This document shows positions 33,731-42,826 of a stretch of DNA of 64,000 nt, in pieces; position 1 is the stretch's first letter; every line of letters starts with the position of its first letter. This DNA is from JAALLB01 sp017643495. GTDB lineage: Bacteria; Pseudomonadota; Alphaproteobacteria; Rhizobiales; Rhizobiaceae. The stretch covers positions 3,224,001 to 3,288,000 of the forward strand of contig OZ244147.1 in the NCBI GenBank assembly GCA_965216105.1. The letters run 5' to 3'. Both the position numbers and the translations under genes were made by a program. The notes beneath the pieces are model-generated. The model searched no databases. It had not been told where the DNA came from and saw only the letters and a program-made list of their open reading frames with translations.

Positions 33731-36700
33731 TTATTCCGCAGCGTATATGCCTTGCCTCGTCCGGTCACCAAACACAGCCTGAAACAGTAGTTTGATGTCT
33801 GCACCGATACCGATCAGGGCGGGAACCAGAAACAATACAAGCAATGTTGCCAGACCAAGCCCGAACACAATCGTGATCGCCATTGGCAACAGGAATTGCG
33901 CCTGCAGGCTTTTCTCGAACATCAGGGGCACCAAGCCGCCTATGGTGGTCAGCGAGGTTAACAGAACCGCACGCAACCGGTCACGGCTTGCGCCGGTGGC
34001 TGCCTCAAACAAGTCTTCGCCTTCTTCCAGACGTTCATCCATGCGACTTACCAGAATGATGGAATCATTCACCAGAATTCCAGCCAGCCCCAACAAACCG
34101 ATCAGGGAAAGAATGGTGAGCTTGTAACCCAGTATCCAGTGTCCAAGTACCGCTCCGACAAGACCGAACGGAATGATCAGCATGATTGCCAATGGCCGGA
34201 AATAGTTTCCGAAAACCCATGCCAGAATAATGTAAATGATACCAAGCGCCAGATATGTCCCAAGGATCAGGTCAGCAAAAGCATTCTTGCGCTCCTCATC
34301 CCTTCCTCCGAAGCGGTAATCCAGCCCTCTGGATGCCATGATGTTCGGCAGTTCACCCGCCTGAAGGATCTCAATGGCTTTTTCAGGTGTCAGAATATCC
34401 ACATTGAGGTCAGCAGTTACCGAAACCTTTGTTTTGCCGTCCTCTCGCTGGATGGCGGAAAACCCCTGTTTCTCGGTAAGCGACACCACCTCTTCCAGCG
34501 GAACAAATTCGCCTGCCGGACTTACCAATTCAAAATTGCGCAACATGTCACCGCCCGCGTCCCTGCTGGTTCTAGAGACACGGATTGTCACCTCGTCATC
34601 CCCGCGCGCAAAACGTCTCGGTATTGCACCGTCGAAAGCCTGGCGGACCTGGTTGCCAACTTCATCAATCGTAAACCCGAGTGCAGCACCGCGCGGCCGC
34701 AACTGCATTATCAGTTCCGGTTTGCCGTAGGGCAAATCATCTGAAACGCCGGAAGCCCCGTCAAGACTGCTGATAACGGGGAGCAGTTCCAGTGCCGCCT
34801 GTTTCAGTTCGGAGACATTGCCGCCGGTTATTTCCACATCAAGGTCCCGGCCAGGCGGACCGCCACGCGTTTCAAAAATTGCGATACGGCGCGCACCTGC
34901 AACGTTTGGCAGTTTCTTGCGCCAGGCAGCAACGATCGCCGGCGTTCTTACCGTTCGCACCTCGGAAGATGAAAGCTGGACACTCATCTCCGCCAGATTG
35001 TCACCCACGCCCCTTCCGGCCTGGCCGAGGGTACTGAAAACAGCGCTCACCAAAGGTGTTTCATCTTTTTCAAGTTCGGAAGTGGCCTGATACAATGCCC
35101 CCTCCACCTTGCCGATGATTTCGAGTGCCTCATCCTCCGGGATGCCGGCATTGAAGTAAATCTGCGCACGTATGTTTTCAGCTTCCGGAGAAGGGAAAAA
35201 CACGAATTTCACCAACTCGCCCCTTATCGGCCCCACGGCAAAAAGCATCACACTTGAAAGTGCTACGGCAAGGGTCACATATCGCCAGCGGAAAGAGAGC
35301 CTTACCATCCAGTCAAACGGGCCATCCCGGAATGCATTGAAGTTTCTGTCAAACCATTGCCTGAACCAACCTTCTTCACCGGGTGCGCGTTTGCCGGGCG
35401 CAATACGGCGCAAAAGCCAGAACAGTGCTTCAAACAATGTTCCTGTGAGCAGCGCGCCCAATGTGATCAACAACAGGAACATTACAGGCTCGAACTCTGA
35501 GCGCGCTTCGAAAAAGGGTGCCAAAAATGACAGGCCCGGCAATTCCGGACTGCCTTCAGGTGTGCGGTTGAGCATGGTCACAAGCAGCCCACCTGCACAT
35601 GCTGCAACAATGATCTGTCGCAAGAAGGACCATGAGCGCTTCGGCTTGTGTTCCAGTGTGTGGGCAAGGTGTCCCGGCAGTATAAGGAAACACTCGACCA
35701 GGCTGGCAATAATTACAGCAAAAACCACATAGGGCATGACGCCCATGATCTGGCCGATGACATCACGGATCAACAGCATCGGACCGAAGGCTGCTGCAGT
35801 CGTAAGCATTGCTGCCATGACCGGTGTCAGCATTCGCCCGGCCCCGTTTTCGGCTGCTTCAAAGGCGCCTTCTCCGGCGGCAAAACGGGCAGCGGTATGC
35901 TCACCAACCACAATCGCATCGTCCACAATGACACCGAGCATCATGATCATTGCAAAAAGCGTGATCATGTTGACCGTCTGCCCCATGAGGAGCATGAAAC
36001 CAAGCGTTGCAAACATGGCGACGGGAATGCCTGCCGCCACCCAGAATGCAACCCGGGCATTGAGAAAGATGAAGAGGGTGGCAACCACGAGAACAAGGCC
36101 GAAAACGCCATTCCAGAAAAGCAGGGATATGCGCTCCACAAGTGAATCTGCGCGAACCTCATACTTCTGGAGCGTGATACCGGGTGGCAATGCCCCTTCA
36201 ATCTCTTCCAGGTATTCATCAAGGATGCGCGCGGTTGTCAGGGTATCAGCCGTTGGAGCTCGCTGGACAGTAAGCTGAATAGCCGGGGTGCCGTTCACAA
36301 AACCCCTTGACTGGCCATCTTCATATGCCCGGCGTATCGTGGCTATATCACCCAGCATCACTTTTTCACCAGATGCGAAGGACCTGATCTCGATATCATC
36401 GAGCGATTCAGGGTTCTCCACATCGGCAAGCGCCCTGATCTGCTTTTCCACATCGCCCTTGAGCTGTCCCGAGGGGGTATCCCGGCTGTTCCGGGCTATG
36501 ACATCGGATATGTCGGAGATGGAAAGGCCAAGCCGCCTGAGTTCGCGGTCAGGAATTTTGACATGATATTCTTCATCCCGAAGTCCAAGCATGTCGACCT
36601 TGTCAATGCCACGTGCAATCAGGTCATCACGGATTTTCTTGGCATGAATACGAAGGGTGCTTTCCGGAACGTCACCGGAGATGGACAGTCTTGCAACCCG

Positions 36701-37126
36701 GTCAAAAAAAGCGCGTTTGGCAACTTCCGGGGTTTCTGCCTCTTCGGGCAGGTTCGTTACGGTCTTGACGGCAGCATCCACATCGGAAACAGCCTGTTGC
36801 ATATCTGTGCCCGCAGTGAACTCCAGGGAAATTGTACCGGCACCTTCCCGGGCATAGGAAATCATCGTTTTGACGCCGTCGACAAAACGGACTTCCGGTT
36901 CAATGATACGGATGATGTTCCTTTCTACATCTTCCGCACTGGCACCGGGCCAACTGACACTTATCGAGACCTGATCAGTTTCAAAGGTCGGGAAAAACTG
37001 GGTGTTGATCTTGCCGATGGCAGCAAGGCCGAAAATCACCATAAGCAACATGACCAGGTTCGCTGCATTGGGATGGCGGGCAAAAAGGCTAACGACCCCG
37101 CGGCCAGGCATGGTGCGCCGGATCAT
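33731..37126 (-). CDS. RND-family efflux permease
   Basis: This is a large inner-membrane pump (1131 residues) of the hydrophobe/amphiphile efflux type. It has a first helix (AANLVMLLMVIFGLAAIGKI), a periplasmic porter domain with FFPTFETDQVSISVSWPGAS, and the helix 4 proton-relay aspartates in MMLGVIVDDAIVVGEH. A second half repeats the plan (LLGLAGILVNDSIILVSRM). An extra helical segment near residues 490 to 590 makes it longer than AcrB. The start overlaps the adaptor stop (ATGA). No outer-membrane partner is present; it probably uses a shared TolC. Confidence 0.92.
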   Translation of the reverse strand: MIRRTMPGRGVVSLFARHPNAANLVMLLMVIFGLAAIGKINTQFFPTFETDQVSISVSWPGASAEDVERNIIRIIEPEVRFVDGVKTMISYAREGAGTISLEFTAGTDMQQAVSDVDAAVKTVTNLPEEAETPEVAKRAFFDRVARLSISGDVPESTLRIHAKKIRDDLIARGIDKVDMLGLRDEEYHVKIPDRELRRLGLSISDISDVIARNSRDTPSGQLKGDVEKQIRALADVENPESLDDIEIRSFASGEKVMLGDIATIRRAYEDGQSRGFVNGTPAIQLTVQRAPTADTLTTARILDEYLEEIEGALPPGITLQKYEVRADSLVERISLLFWNGVFGLVLVVATLFIFLNARVAFWVAAGIPVAMFATLGFMLLMGQTVNMITLFAMIMMLGVIVDDAIVVGEHTAARFAAGEGAFEAAENGAGRMLTPVMAAMLTTAAAFGPMLLIRDVIGQIMGVMPYVVFAVIIASLVECFLILPGHLAHTLEHKPKRSWSFLRQIIVAACAGGLLVTMLNRTPEGSPELPGLSFLAPFFEARSEFEPVMFLLLITLGALLTGTLFEALFWLLRRIAPGKRAPGEEGWFRQWFDRNFNAFRDGPFDWMVRLSFRWRYVTLAVALSSVMLFAVGPIRGELVKFVFFPSPEAENIRAQIYFNAGIPEDEALEIIGKVEGALYQATSELEKDETPLVSAVFSTLGQAGRGVGDNLAEMSVQLSSSEVRTVRTPAIVAAWRKKLPNVAGARRIAIFETRGGPPGRDLDVEITGGNVSELKQAALELLPVISSLDGASGVSDDLPYGKPELIMQLRPRGAALGFTIDEVGNQVRQAFDGAIPRRFARGDDEVTIRVSRTSRDAGGDMLRNFELVSPAGEFVPLEEVVSLTEKQGFSAIQREDGKTKVSVTADLNVDILTPEKAIEILQAGELPNIMASRGLDYRFGGRDEERKNAFADLILGTYLALGIIYIILAWVFGNYFRPLAIMLIIPFGLVGAVLGHWILGYKLTILSLIGLLGLAGILVNDSIILVSRMDERLEEGEDLFEAATGASRDRLRAVLLTSLTTIGGLVPLMFEKSLQAQFLLPMAITIVFGLGLATLLVLFLVPALIGIGADIKLLFQAVFGDRTRQGIYAAE

Positions 37127-38523
37127 TGAGTGGCTGCCTCTGACACAGCCTCCTCACGAGGCCCATCAACACTTGCATTGTTGTTTGTGCGGACACGCAA
37201 GCCCCTGGATATTTCGGCGATTCTGGTGGTCATGACCTCATCGCCTTCTTTCAGCTCCCCGCCAAGGATCACCTGATCGCCATCACGGGCAAGAATCCGG
37301 ATTTTACGTTCCTCAAGCTTCCCTTCGTTGATGACATATATCGTTTCACCGTCATAAATGGCCGTCTCGGGTATCATGAAACGATCGGAAAATGACTTGT
37401 CCGGCACGATGATCTCGACAAACGCGCCGGGCCTGAGCTGGTTACCGGGAAGTTTGCCATCGATAACCGCAATGACTTCAACACCACCCCGGGCAGATGC
37501 AATTTGCGCGCCGATCCGGTCAATTTCGCCGTTATAGCGAAACTCTTCCCCGCCAATGCTCCATATGACCTCGACAGGCCTGCCGATCACTCCGACATTG
37601 TCTGACTGTATTCGCCCGAACCGCTGGTCGGTAAGTGTGAAACGAACTTCCAGCCTGTCTGCCTCATACATCGACACAGTCATGTCGCTTGGTCCGATGT
37701 ATCTTCCGATGGCAGAATTGTTGGCACTGACCACACCGGAGACCGGCGCATGAAGGGAAGTGTCTGCAAGATCCCGTTCAGCCTGCTCAACCGAGCGCTC
37801 AAAGCGGGAGAGAACATTCTTCTGCTGTTCAAGCCGGGCATTTTCCGCAACCAGGTTAAGCTCACTTTGCTCAAGTGCCTGGGTGCGTTGGCTGACAATC
37901 AACCGGCGATCCTCAACATCCTTTGCGGTTGCCGTTCCCCGGCTGCGCAACTGTGATATCCGGGCAAGATCACTTTTTGCTATTTCCAGTTGATCTTTCA
38001 GGTTGCGAATACGGGATTTCTCAATCGATATATTTGCCTCGTTTTCCGCAATTCTCGCCCTTGTTTCCGCGGCATTGGAGCGGGCGGTATCGAGTGCAGT
38101 TTCAAAGGAAAACGGATCTATGCGAAACAGCAATTCACCTTTTTCTATCGGCGCGCCTACTCGCAAATCAGGATTTATCTCGATGATTTTTCCGGTCACC
38201 AGCGGGCGCAATTCAATAGTCTTGGAAGCCTGGACCTCACCATAAACCAGCATGTCCGGCTGGAAAGAACCCTGCTCTGCAATCACTGACTGAACGGTGT
38301 AAACAGTCTGGAAGGGAGGACGTTTCGTCCTTTCTTCCTTGAGCGCGGTCAACCGGTTCATACCGTATATTCCGCCGAACAAGACAGCTACCATCAGGAT
38401 GAATTGTGCCAGGCCACGCAGCGATATGGTGATAATTTTCCAGACACCGGAACCTGTTCCCGAACGCTGTTCCTGCGTCTGGGAACCGGTATATTCCTGG
38501 TGTTCCTCGTTCCTGGTCAGCAT
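37123..38523 (-). CDS. RND efflux periplasmic adaptor subunit
   Basis: This membrane-fusion protein of about 466 residues has an N-terminal membrane helix (LAQFILMVAVLFGGIYGMNRL), a lipoyl half (VYGEVQASKTIELRPLVTGKI), an alpha-helical hairpin (about residues 145 to 225), the second lipoyl half (LHAPVSGVVSANNSAIGRYI) and beta-barrel and proximal domains. It links the permease to an outer-membrane channel. I prefer ATG 38523 (MLTRNEEHQEY), with an ATG at 38568 possible. The gene is coupled to the permease, and a palindrome overlapping the likely promoter lies upstream. Confidence 0.9.
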   Translation of the reverse strand: MLTRNEEHQEYTGSQTQEQRSGTGSGVWKIITISLRGLAQFILMVAVLFGGIYGMNRLTALKEERTKRPPFQTVYTVQSVIAEQGSFQPDMLVYGEVQASKTIELRPLVTGKIIEINPDLRVGAPIEKGELLFRIDPFSFETALDTARSNAAETRARIAENEANISIEKSRIRNLKDQLEIAKSDLARISQLRSRGTATAKDVEDRRLIVSQRTQALEQSELNLVAENARLEQQKNVLSRFERSVEQAERDLADTSLHAPVSGVVSANNSAIGRYIGPSDMTVSMYEADRLEVRFTLTDQRFGRIQSDNVGVIGRPVEVIWSIGGEEFRYNGEIDRIGAQIASARGGVEVIAVIDGKLPGNQLRPGAFVEIIVPDKSFSDRFMIPETAIYDGETIYVINEGKLEERKIRILARDGDQVILGGELKEGDEVMTTRIAEISRGLRVRTNNNASVDGPREEAVSEAATQ

Positions 38524-38599
38524 GTTTGCAAATTCTCGAATTGGCCGACATGCGTTTATTCCACACATGCCTAACCCTGCCTGATCTCAAGTGCCGGCA

Positions 38600-38638
38600 A
38601 GATTACAGCAATGCGGATATCGGACAAGTTACAACTTG
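38600..38638 (-). promoter_or_regulatory. Likely promoter and palindromic operator of the RND operon
   Basis: On the minus strand, TTGTCC (38622 to 38627) and TAATCT (38600 to 38605), separated by 16 bases, form a plausible -35/-10 pair. A perfect palindrome CAAGTT-AC-AACTTG (38625 to 38638) overlaps the -35 box, a position suited to a TetR- or MarR-type repressor. No regulator gene is adjacent. Confidence 0.45.
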
Positions 38639-38675
38639 GTAATTGAATTAGACGGTCAAGCCCGGCAAGCCCGGT

Positions 38676-39647
38676 TCATAACTCATCAGCACTGATTTTG
38701 TAGACCGTACTGCAAAACTCACACTGGGTGGTGAAACTGTCATGCCCGTCCAGTTTGTCGGATTCCTCGTCAAAACTACGAACGAGCGCGATCACGCGTT
38801 CACGGCTGCAGGAACACTTGTCCAGCACCTGCTGGCCTTCAAAAACCCTTACACCATGCTCGTTGAAAAGCCGGAACAGCAGGTGCTCAACGCCAATATT
38901 GGGATCTGTCAGTTCATCATCGCCGATTGTGCCGACAAGGGCAGTTGCCTCAACCCAGGCATCATCCTCATCCACCTCGTCAGAATCCTCACGCCCGTCG
39001 GGCAAATCCCTCTGGCTGATCCGGTCTTCGGATTCCGGTAAAAACTGGACGATCATGCCCCCTGCACGCCACAGGGTTTCCACGCTTCCATCCTCCTGTG
39101 ACGGACGCAGCACCTGGGCAACAGAAAGCTTGACACGGGTTGGTATCTGCTCGGACTGGCGAAAATACTGGTGCGCAGCCTCTTCAAGAGAAATGCCGTC
39201 AAGGGCAACAATCCCCTGATAGCGCTGCATATGCTCTCCCTGATCGACGGTCAGCGCCATGACCCCTTCTCCCAGAAGATCCCGGGGAGAATTCTTGCCC
39301 GCCTTGATCGCGTTTTCGAGCGCATCTGCATCATATCTGGCATAGGCGCGCACGGCATCGGGTGTTGAAAAATCCACAACTGTCAACGAAACCGGGCCAT
39401 CAGACTGGGTTTGCAATATGAAATTTCCGTCGAATTTCAATGAGGTTCCCAGCAACACTGTCAGCACGATCATCTCGGCCAGCAGAAAGGCAATGTCAGG
39501 CGGATACTCGTGCCGCTTGATGATGTCATCAACCATCGGGCCCAGCTGAACAGCACGTCCGCGTATGTCGAGCGGCTCTACCGCAAACGGAACGACCACA
39601 TCATCGCCAACCAGTTCATATTCGCGATCAAATGGAGGAGTGTTCAT
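38676..39647 (-). CDS. hslO: Hsp33 redox-regulated chaperone
   Basis: This oxidation-activated holdase of 323 residues has the N-terminal dimerisation fold, and a C-terminal zinc/redox switch is visible as CSCSRERV (about 260) and CEFCSTVYKI, giving the CXC plus CXXC pattern. Release of zinc and disulfide formation activate the protein under oxidative stress. The start at 39647 overlaps the argF stop (ATGA), so it is part of the arginine operon transcript, an arrangement found in other Rhizobiales. Confidence 0.93.
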   Translation of the reverse strand: MNTPPFDREYELVGDDVVVPFAVEPLDIRGRAVQLGPMVDDIIKRHEYPPDIAFLLAEMIVLTVLLGTSLKFDGNFILQTQSDGPVSLTVVDFSTPDAVRAYARYDADALENAIKAGKNSPRDLLGEGVMALTVDQGEHMQRYQGIVALDGISLEEAAHQYFRQSEQIPTRVKLSVAQVLRPSQEDGSVETLWRAGGMIVQFLPESEDRISQRDLPDGREDSDEVDEDDAWVEATALVGTIGDDELTDPNIGVEHLLFRLFNEHGVRVFEGQQVLDKCSCSRERVIALVRSFDEESDKLDGHDSFTTQCEFCSTVYKISADEL

Positions 39648-40558
39648 GATTCCATACACCAAAGAAGAATGCTTTTTTGAGCGTGCAATCGGTTTTCAGC
39701 TTCATCAAACACCACAGACTGGGGACCATCTAATACTTCATCTGTTACCTCTTCGCCACGGTGGGCAGGCAGACAATGCATGAATATTGCGTCCTGTTTG
39801 GCATTGGCCATCAATTCCGCATTGACCTGGAAAGGCTGGAACGTGTTGTGTCCGGAAGTCTTTTCCTCAAACCCCATGGAAGCCCAGGTATCGGTTACCA
39901 CACAATCTGCATTGGCAACCGCCTTGACCGGGTCCTGACCTACTGAGATATGCGCTCCGCCAGCCCGGGCAGCCTCCAGAAAACGGCTGTCCGGCTCATG
40001 GCCTTCGGGTACCGCAATATCAAGCTCAAACCCGAAAATGCCGGATGCTTCCATAAGCGAATTCAGGACATTGTTGCCATCACCGGTCCAGGCAATTTTT
40101 TTACCGGCTGAACCACCCAGCTTTTCCTCAATTGTCATGACATCCGCCATGATCTGGCAAGGGTGGGTATCATCCGTGAGACCATTGATCACCGGGATTG
40201 TAGCGTACTCGGCCAGTTCGGTAAGCCTTTCGTGAGTCGTGGTGCGGATCATGATTGCATCAACGTAGCGGGACAGCACCCTTGCCGTGTCAGCGATTGT
40301 TTCACCACGTCCAAGCTGCATGTCGGAACCTGACAGCAACAATGTTTCCCCACCCAGCTGACGCATGCCGACATCAAAGGAGACACGTGTCCGGGTTGAG
40401 GGCTTGTCGAAGATCATTGCAAGCATCTTGCCATCGAGCGGCTTCTTGGCATGCCCTCCGTTTTTCAGTTCTCCCTTCAGGGAGTGGGCATTGGCAATGA
40501 TCGATTTGAGCGGATCTGCTCCAACCTGGGAAATATCGAGAAAATGACGGGTACTCAT
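39644..40558 (-). CDS. argF: Ornithine carbamoyltransferase
   Basis: This enzyme forms citrulline from ornithine and carbamoyl phosphate in arginine synthesis. Its 304 residues include the carbamoyl-phosphate loop DKPSTRTRVSFDVGMRQLGG (about residue 50), TTTHERLTELAEYA, GLTDDTHPCQIMADVMT and the HCLPAHRGEEVTDEV near the end. The start at 40558 (MSTRHFLDIS) is ten bases after the argD stop. It is coupled to hslO. Confidence 0.94.
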   Translation of the reverse strand: MSTRHFLDISQVGADPLKSIIANAHSLKGELKNGGHAKKPLDGKMLAMIFDKPSTRTRVSFDVGMRQLGGETLLLSGSDMQLGRGETIADTARVLSRYVDAIMIRTTTHERLTELAEYATIPVINGLTDDTHPCQIMADVMTIEEKLGGSAGKKIAWTGDGNNVLNSLMEASGIFGFELDIAVPEGHEPDSRFLEAARAGGAHISVGQDPVKAVANADCVVTDTWASMGFEEKTSGHNTFQPFQVNAELMANAKQDAIFMHCLPAHRGEEVTDEVLDGPQSVVFDEAENRLHAQKSILLWCMES

Positions 40559-40568
40559 GTAAAACTCA

Positions 40569-41759
40569 CTATTTATCTTTTTCGGCCTGCAATTCACCCA
40601 GAGCGGACATCATGCGCTCTTTTACCATCGCAATCTCGTCATCCGAGATTACCAAGGGAGGCAATATACGGATGACATTGCTGCCTCCGCCCACGACCAG
40701 CAATTTGTGATCACGCATCTTGTTGACGACATCCGTGTTGGGCACCTTGCACTGCATGCCCATCAGCAATCCCTTGCCCCGGACATCCGCCAGCAAATCC
40801 GGAAATGTATCGACCATCTCTGCCAGTATCTGACGGAATGAGCGGGCTTTTTCATTGACCGAATCCATGAACCCGTCTTCGAGCACCACATCCAGAACAG
40901 CATTTCCGACAGCCATTGCCAAAGGATTGCCACCAAATGTCGAGCCGTGGGTACCAAGCACCATGCCGGAAGCTGCATCTTCCGTGGCAAGACAAGCGCC
41001 CACGGGAAAACCGGCCCCAATACCCTTGGCTATGGCCATGATATCCGGCTTGATATCAGACCATTGATGGGCAAACAGGCGACCTGTCCTTGCAACACCG
41101 GTCTGGATTTCATCAAAGACAAGCAGGATGCCGTGTTCATCACACAGTTCACGATACCGGTTGAGGTCATGCATGGCGACTTCCCGGATTCCACCCTCGC
41201 CCTGGATCGGCTCAACAAGAATGGCCGCCGTCTCATCGTCAATTGCTGCCTTCAATGCATTATCATCACCGAGAGGCAAATGCACAAATCCGGGTGACCG
41301 GGGTCCGAAACCTTCCGTGTATTTCGGATTGCCGCCGGCTGCTATGGTTGCAATCGTTCGACCGTGAAATGCACCTTCGAATGTGATGATTTTTGTGCGC
41401 TCGGGATTGCCCTTGGTATAATGATACCGCCTGGCCGCCTTGATTGCACATTCAATCGCTTCTGCACCCGAATTGGTAAAAAAGACGCGATCAGCAAATG
41501 TGTTTTCGCACAGCCTTCCTGCCAGGCTTGCCTGACCGGGAATGGCAAACAGGTTTGAAAGATGCCAGATTCCGTCTGCTGCACCTTTCAATGCCTCTAC
41601 CAGATGAGGATGCCCGTGGCCAAGCGAGTTTACCGCGATGCCCGCAGTGCAATCCAGATATTCGTCACCTTTGCCATCGTACAGACGGGCACCTTCACCG
41701 CGCACAAACTCCAGTGGCGGCGGGGCATACACATCAAAGGTGTGATTTTCTTTTCCCAT
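40569..41759 (-). CDS. argD: Acetylornithine aminotransferase
   Basis: This is a class III PLP aminotransferase (396 residues) of the arginine pathway, which may also serve as N-succinyldiaminopimelate aminotransferase in lysine synthesis. Conserved parts are YLDCTAGIAVNSLGHGHP, FFTNSGAEAIECAIKAARRYH, FEGAFHGRT, VEPIQGEGGI, LVFDEIQTGVARTG and the lysine in MAIAKGIGAGFPVGA (about residue 250). It is the first gene of the argD-argF-hslO transcript, divergent from gcrA. Confidence 0.93.
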   Translation of the reverse strand: MGKENHTFDVYAPPPLEFVRGEGARLYDGKGDEYLDCTAGIAVNSLGHGHPHLVEALKGAADGIWHLSNLFAIPGQASLAGRLCENTFADRVFFTNSGAEAIECAIKAARRYHYTKGNPERTKIITFEGAFHGRTIATIAAGGNPKYTEGFGPRSPGFVHLPLGDDNALKAAIDDETAAILVEPIQGEGGIREVAMHDLNRYRELCDEHGILLVFDEIQTGVARTGRLFAHQWSDIKPDIMAIAKGIGAGFPVGACLATEDAASGMVLGTHGSTFGGNPLAMAVGNAVLDVVLEDGFMDSVNEKARSFRQILAEMVDTFPDLLADVRGKGLLMGMQCKVPNTDVVNKMRDHKLLVVGGGSNVIRILPPLVISDDEIAMVKERMMSALGELQAEKDK

Positions 41760-42222
41760 AACAAACCTTTCGCGCCCAGGTCGGCGTCTTGCATGCTCTC
41801 CTGGTCAAAAAACAAAAACCCGCCAACGGGACGGGCCTGAAAAAAGCGGAATTTATACCAGACGAGAATAGATTGCAGGTCGCCGCAGGTCAAGAATTTA
41901 GCGCTTCCGCACGGGCCTGTGAAAGCGGAAATGGCGAAATTGTGCCGATACGAAAAAATCCACAGGCTTCAGGCAATACCGATTCGGCTTTCCACAACAA
42001 TTTGAAATTCGATTCCCAATCCTGGGGATATTTGGAAAAATTGATTCTTAGCCATTCAAGTACCCTTGCGCGCAGAGTCCGCGCCTGATTAGCTTATTTC
42101 CGGCGGCACACAGAAAGAGGCTGCCAACCCGATGCGGCAAACAATTTACAGGGCGGAACAGAACGGAACCGGTACGCTGTGTCCCGGCAAAAGAATGATT
42201 TCTGCCAAGTGGAGAGCAAAGA
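41760..42222. other. Intergenic region between argD and gcrA
   Basis: About 460 bases with no credible gene. On the minus strand near 41810 to 41830 a short CCCG/CGGG hairpin followed by T-rich sequence sits in the argD leader and could be a weak attenuator. From 41981 to 42079 there are four GANTC methylation sites. Two loose DnaA-box-like words (ATCCACA near 41960 and TTCCACA near 41992) are noted without weight. AGTGGAGAGCAAAG precedes gcrA and provides its ribosome-binding site. Confidence 0.6.
41981..42079. promoter_or_regulatory. Cluster of four GANTC (CcrM) sites upstream of gcrA
   Basis: GATTC occurs at 41981, 42011 and 42043 and GAGTC at 42075, that is, four sites in 99 bases at intervals of about 30. 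GANTC is the target of the cell-cycle methyltransferase CcrM, and GcrA itself acts at methylated GANTC promoters. Control of gcrA by methylation state is inferred from this spacing. Confidence 0.6.
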
Positions 42223-42708
42223 ATGTCCTGGACAGATGAAAGAGTGGCAACGCTGACAAAGCTTTGGGCGGACGGTCTGAGTGCAAGCCAGATCGCGGCC
42301 GAACTGGGCGGAGTTACGCGAAATGCCGTTATCGGCAAGGTACACCGGCTGGGTCTGTCCGGCCGGGCCAAATCTGCCAGCAGCGCGCCGAAACGCGCCA
42401 AACAGGCGCCAAGAACTGGCAGCTTCAATTCTGCGCCAAGGGCCAAGTCAGGCACCAAGGAACGGACCGTGCCGACAAGCCTTCCAAGCCGCAAGAAGGT
42501 TGAGGACATTGCAGAACCCGAATGCAAGAAACTCTCGCTGGTTGAACTGACTGAAAAAACATGCCGGTGGCCACACGGCGATCCGGCTACTGACGAATTC
42601 CACTTCTGCGGACATGGCGTGAAAGATGATTCACCCTACTGTGAATATCATTCGCGCATGGCATATCAGCCAACTGCCGACCGGAGAAAAGTCAAACAGG
42701 TTGCCTGA
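42223..42708 (+). CDS. gcrA: GcrA-family cell cycle regulator
   Basis: This 161-residue alphaproteobacterial regulator binds sigma70-RNA polymerase and promoters carrying methylated GANTC. The N-terminal helix-turn-helix is MSWTDERVATLTKLWADG followed by SASQIAAELGGVTRNAVIGK. A basic linker and the C-terminal polymerase-binding part, TCRWPHGDPATDEFHFCGH and SPYCEYHSRMAYQP, follow. The upstream region carries a cluster of GANTC sites. A bidirectional terminator separates it from phoB. Confidence 0.94.
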   Translation: MSWTDERVATLTKLWADGLSASQIAAELGGVTRNAVIGKVHRLGLSGRAKSASSAPKRAKQAPRTGSFNSAPRAKSGTKERTVPTSLPSRKKVEDIAEPECKKLSLVELTEKTCRWPHGDPATDEFHFCGHGVKDDSPYCEYHSRMAYQPTADRRKVKQVA

Positions 42709-42770
42709 CAGGCGAACCAATTCCGGCATACACTGCTGCATGGCCGCGCAGAAACTTGAAAACAATCACA

Positions 42771-42796
42771 AACGCCGGAAGCATTCTTCCGGCGTT
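42771..42796. terminator. Bidirectional terminator between gcrA and phoB
   Basis: A ten-pair stem, AACGCCGGAA (42771 to 42780) and TTCCGGCGTT (42787 to 42796), with a six-base loop, is followed by TTTTCATTTTC on the plus strand. AT-rich sequence lies on the other side. It lies between the convergent gcrA and phoB genes. Confidence 0.85.
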
Positions 42797-42826
42797 TTCA
42801 TTTTCTGACAATGGTATGGGAACGGT

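Noticed and set aside
41955..41998. DnaA boxes upstream of gcrA
   Set aside because: ATCCACA and TTCCACA words are present, but each nine-base window has about two mismatches to TTATCCACA, so I give no weight to them.
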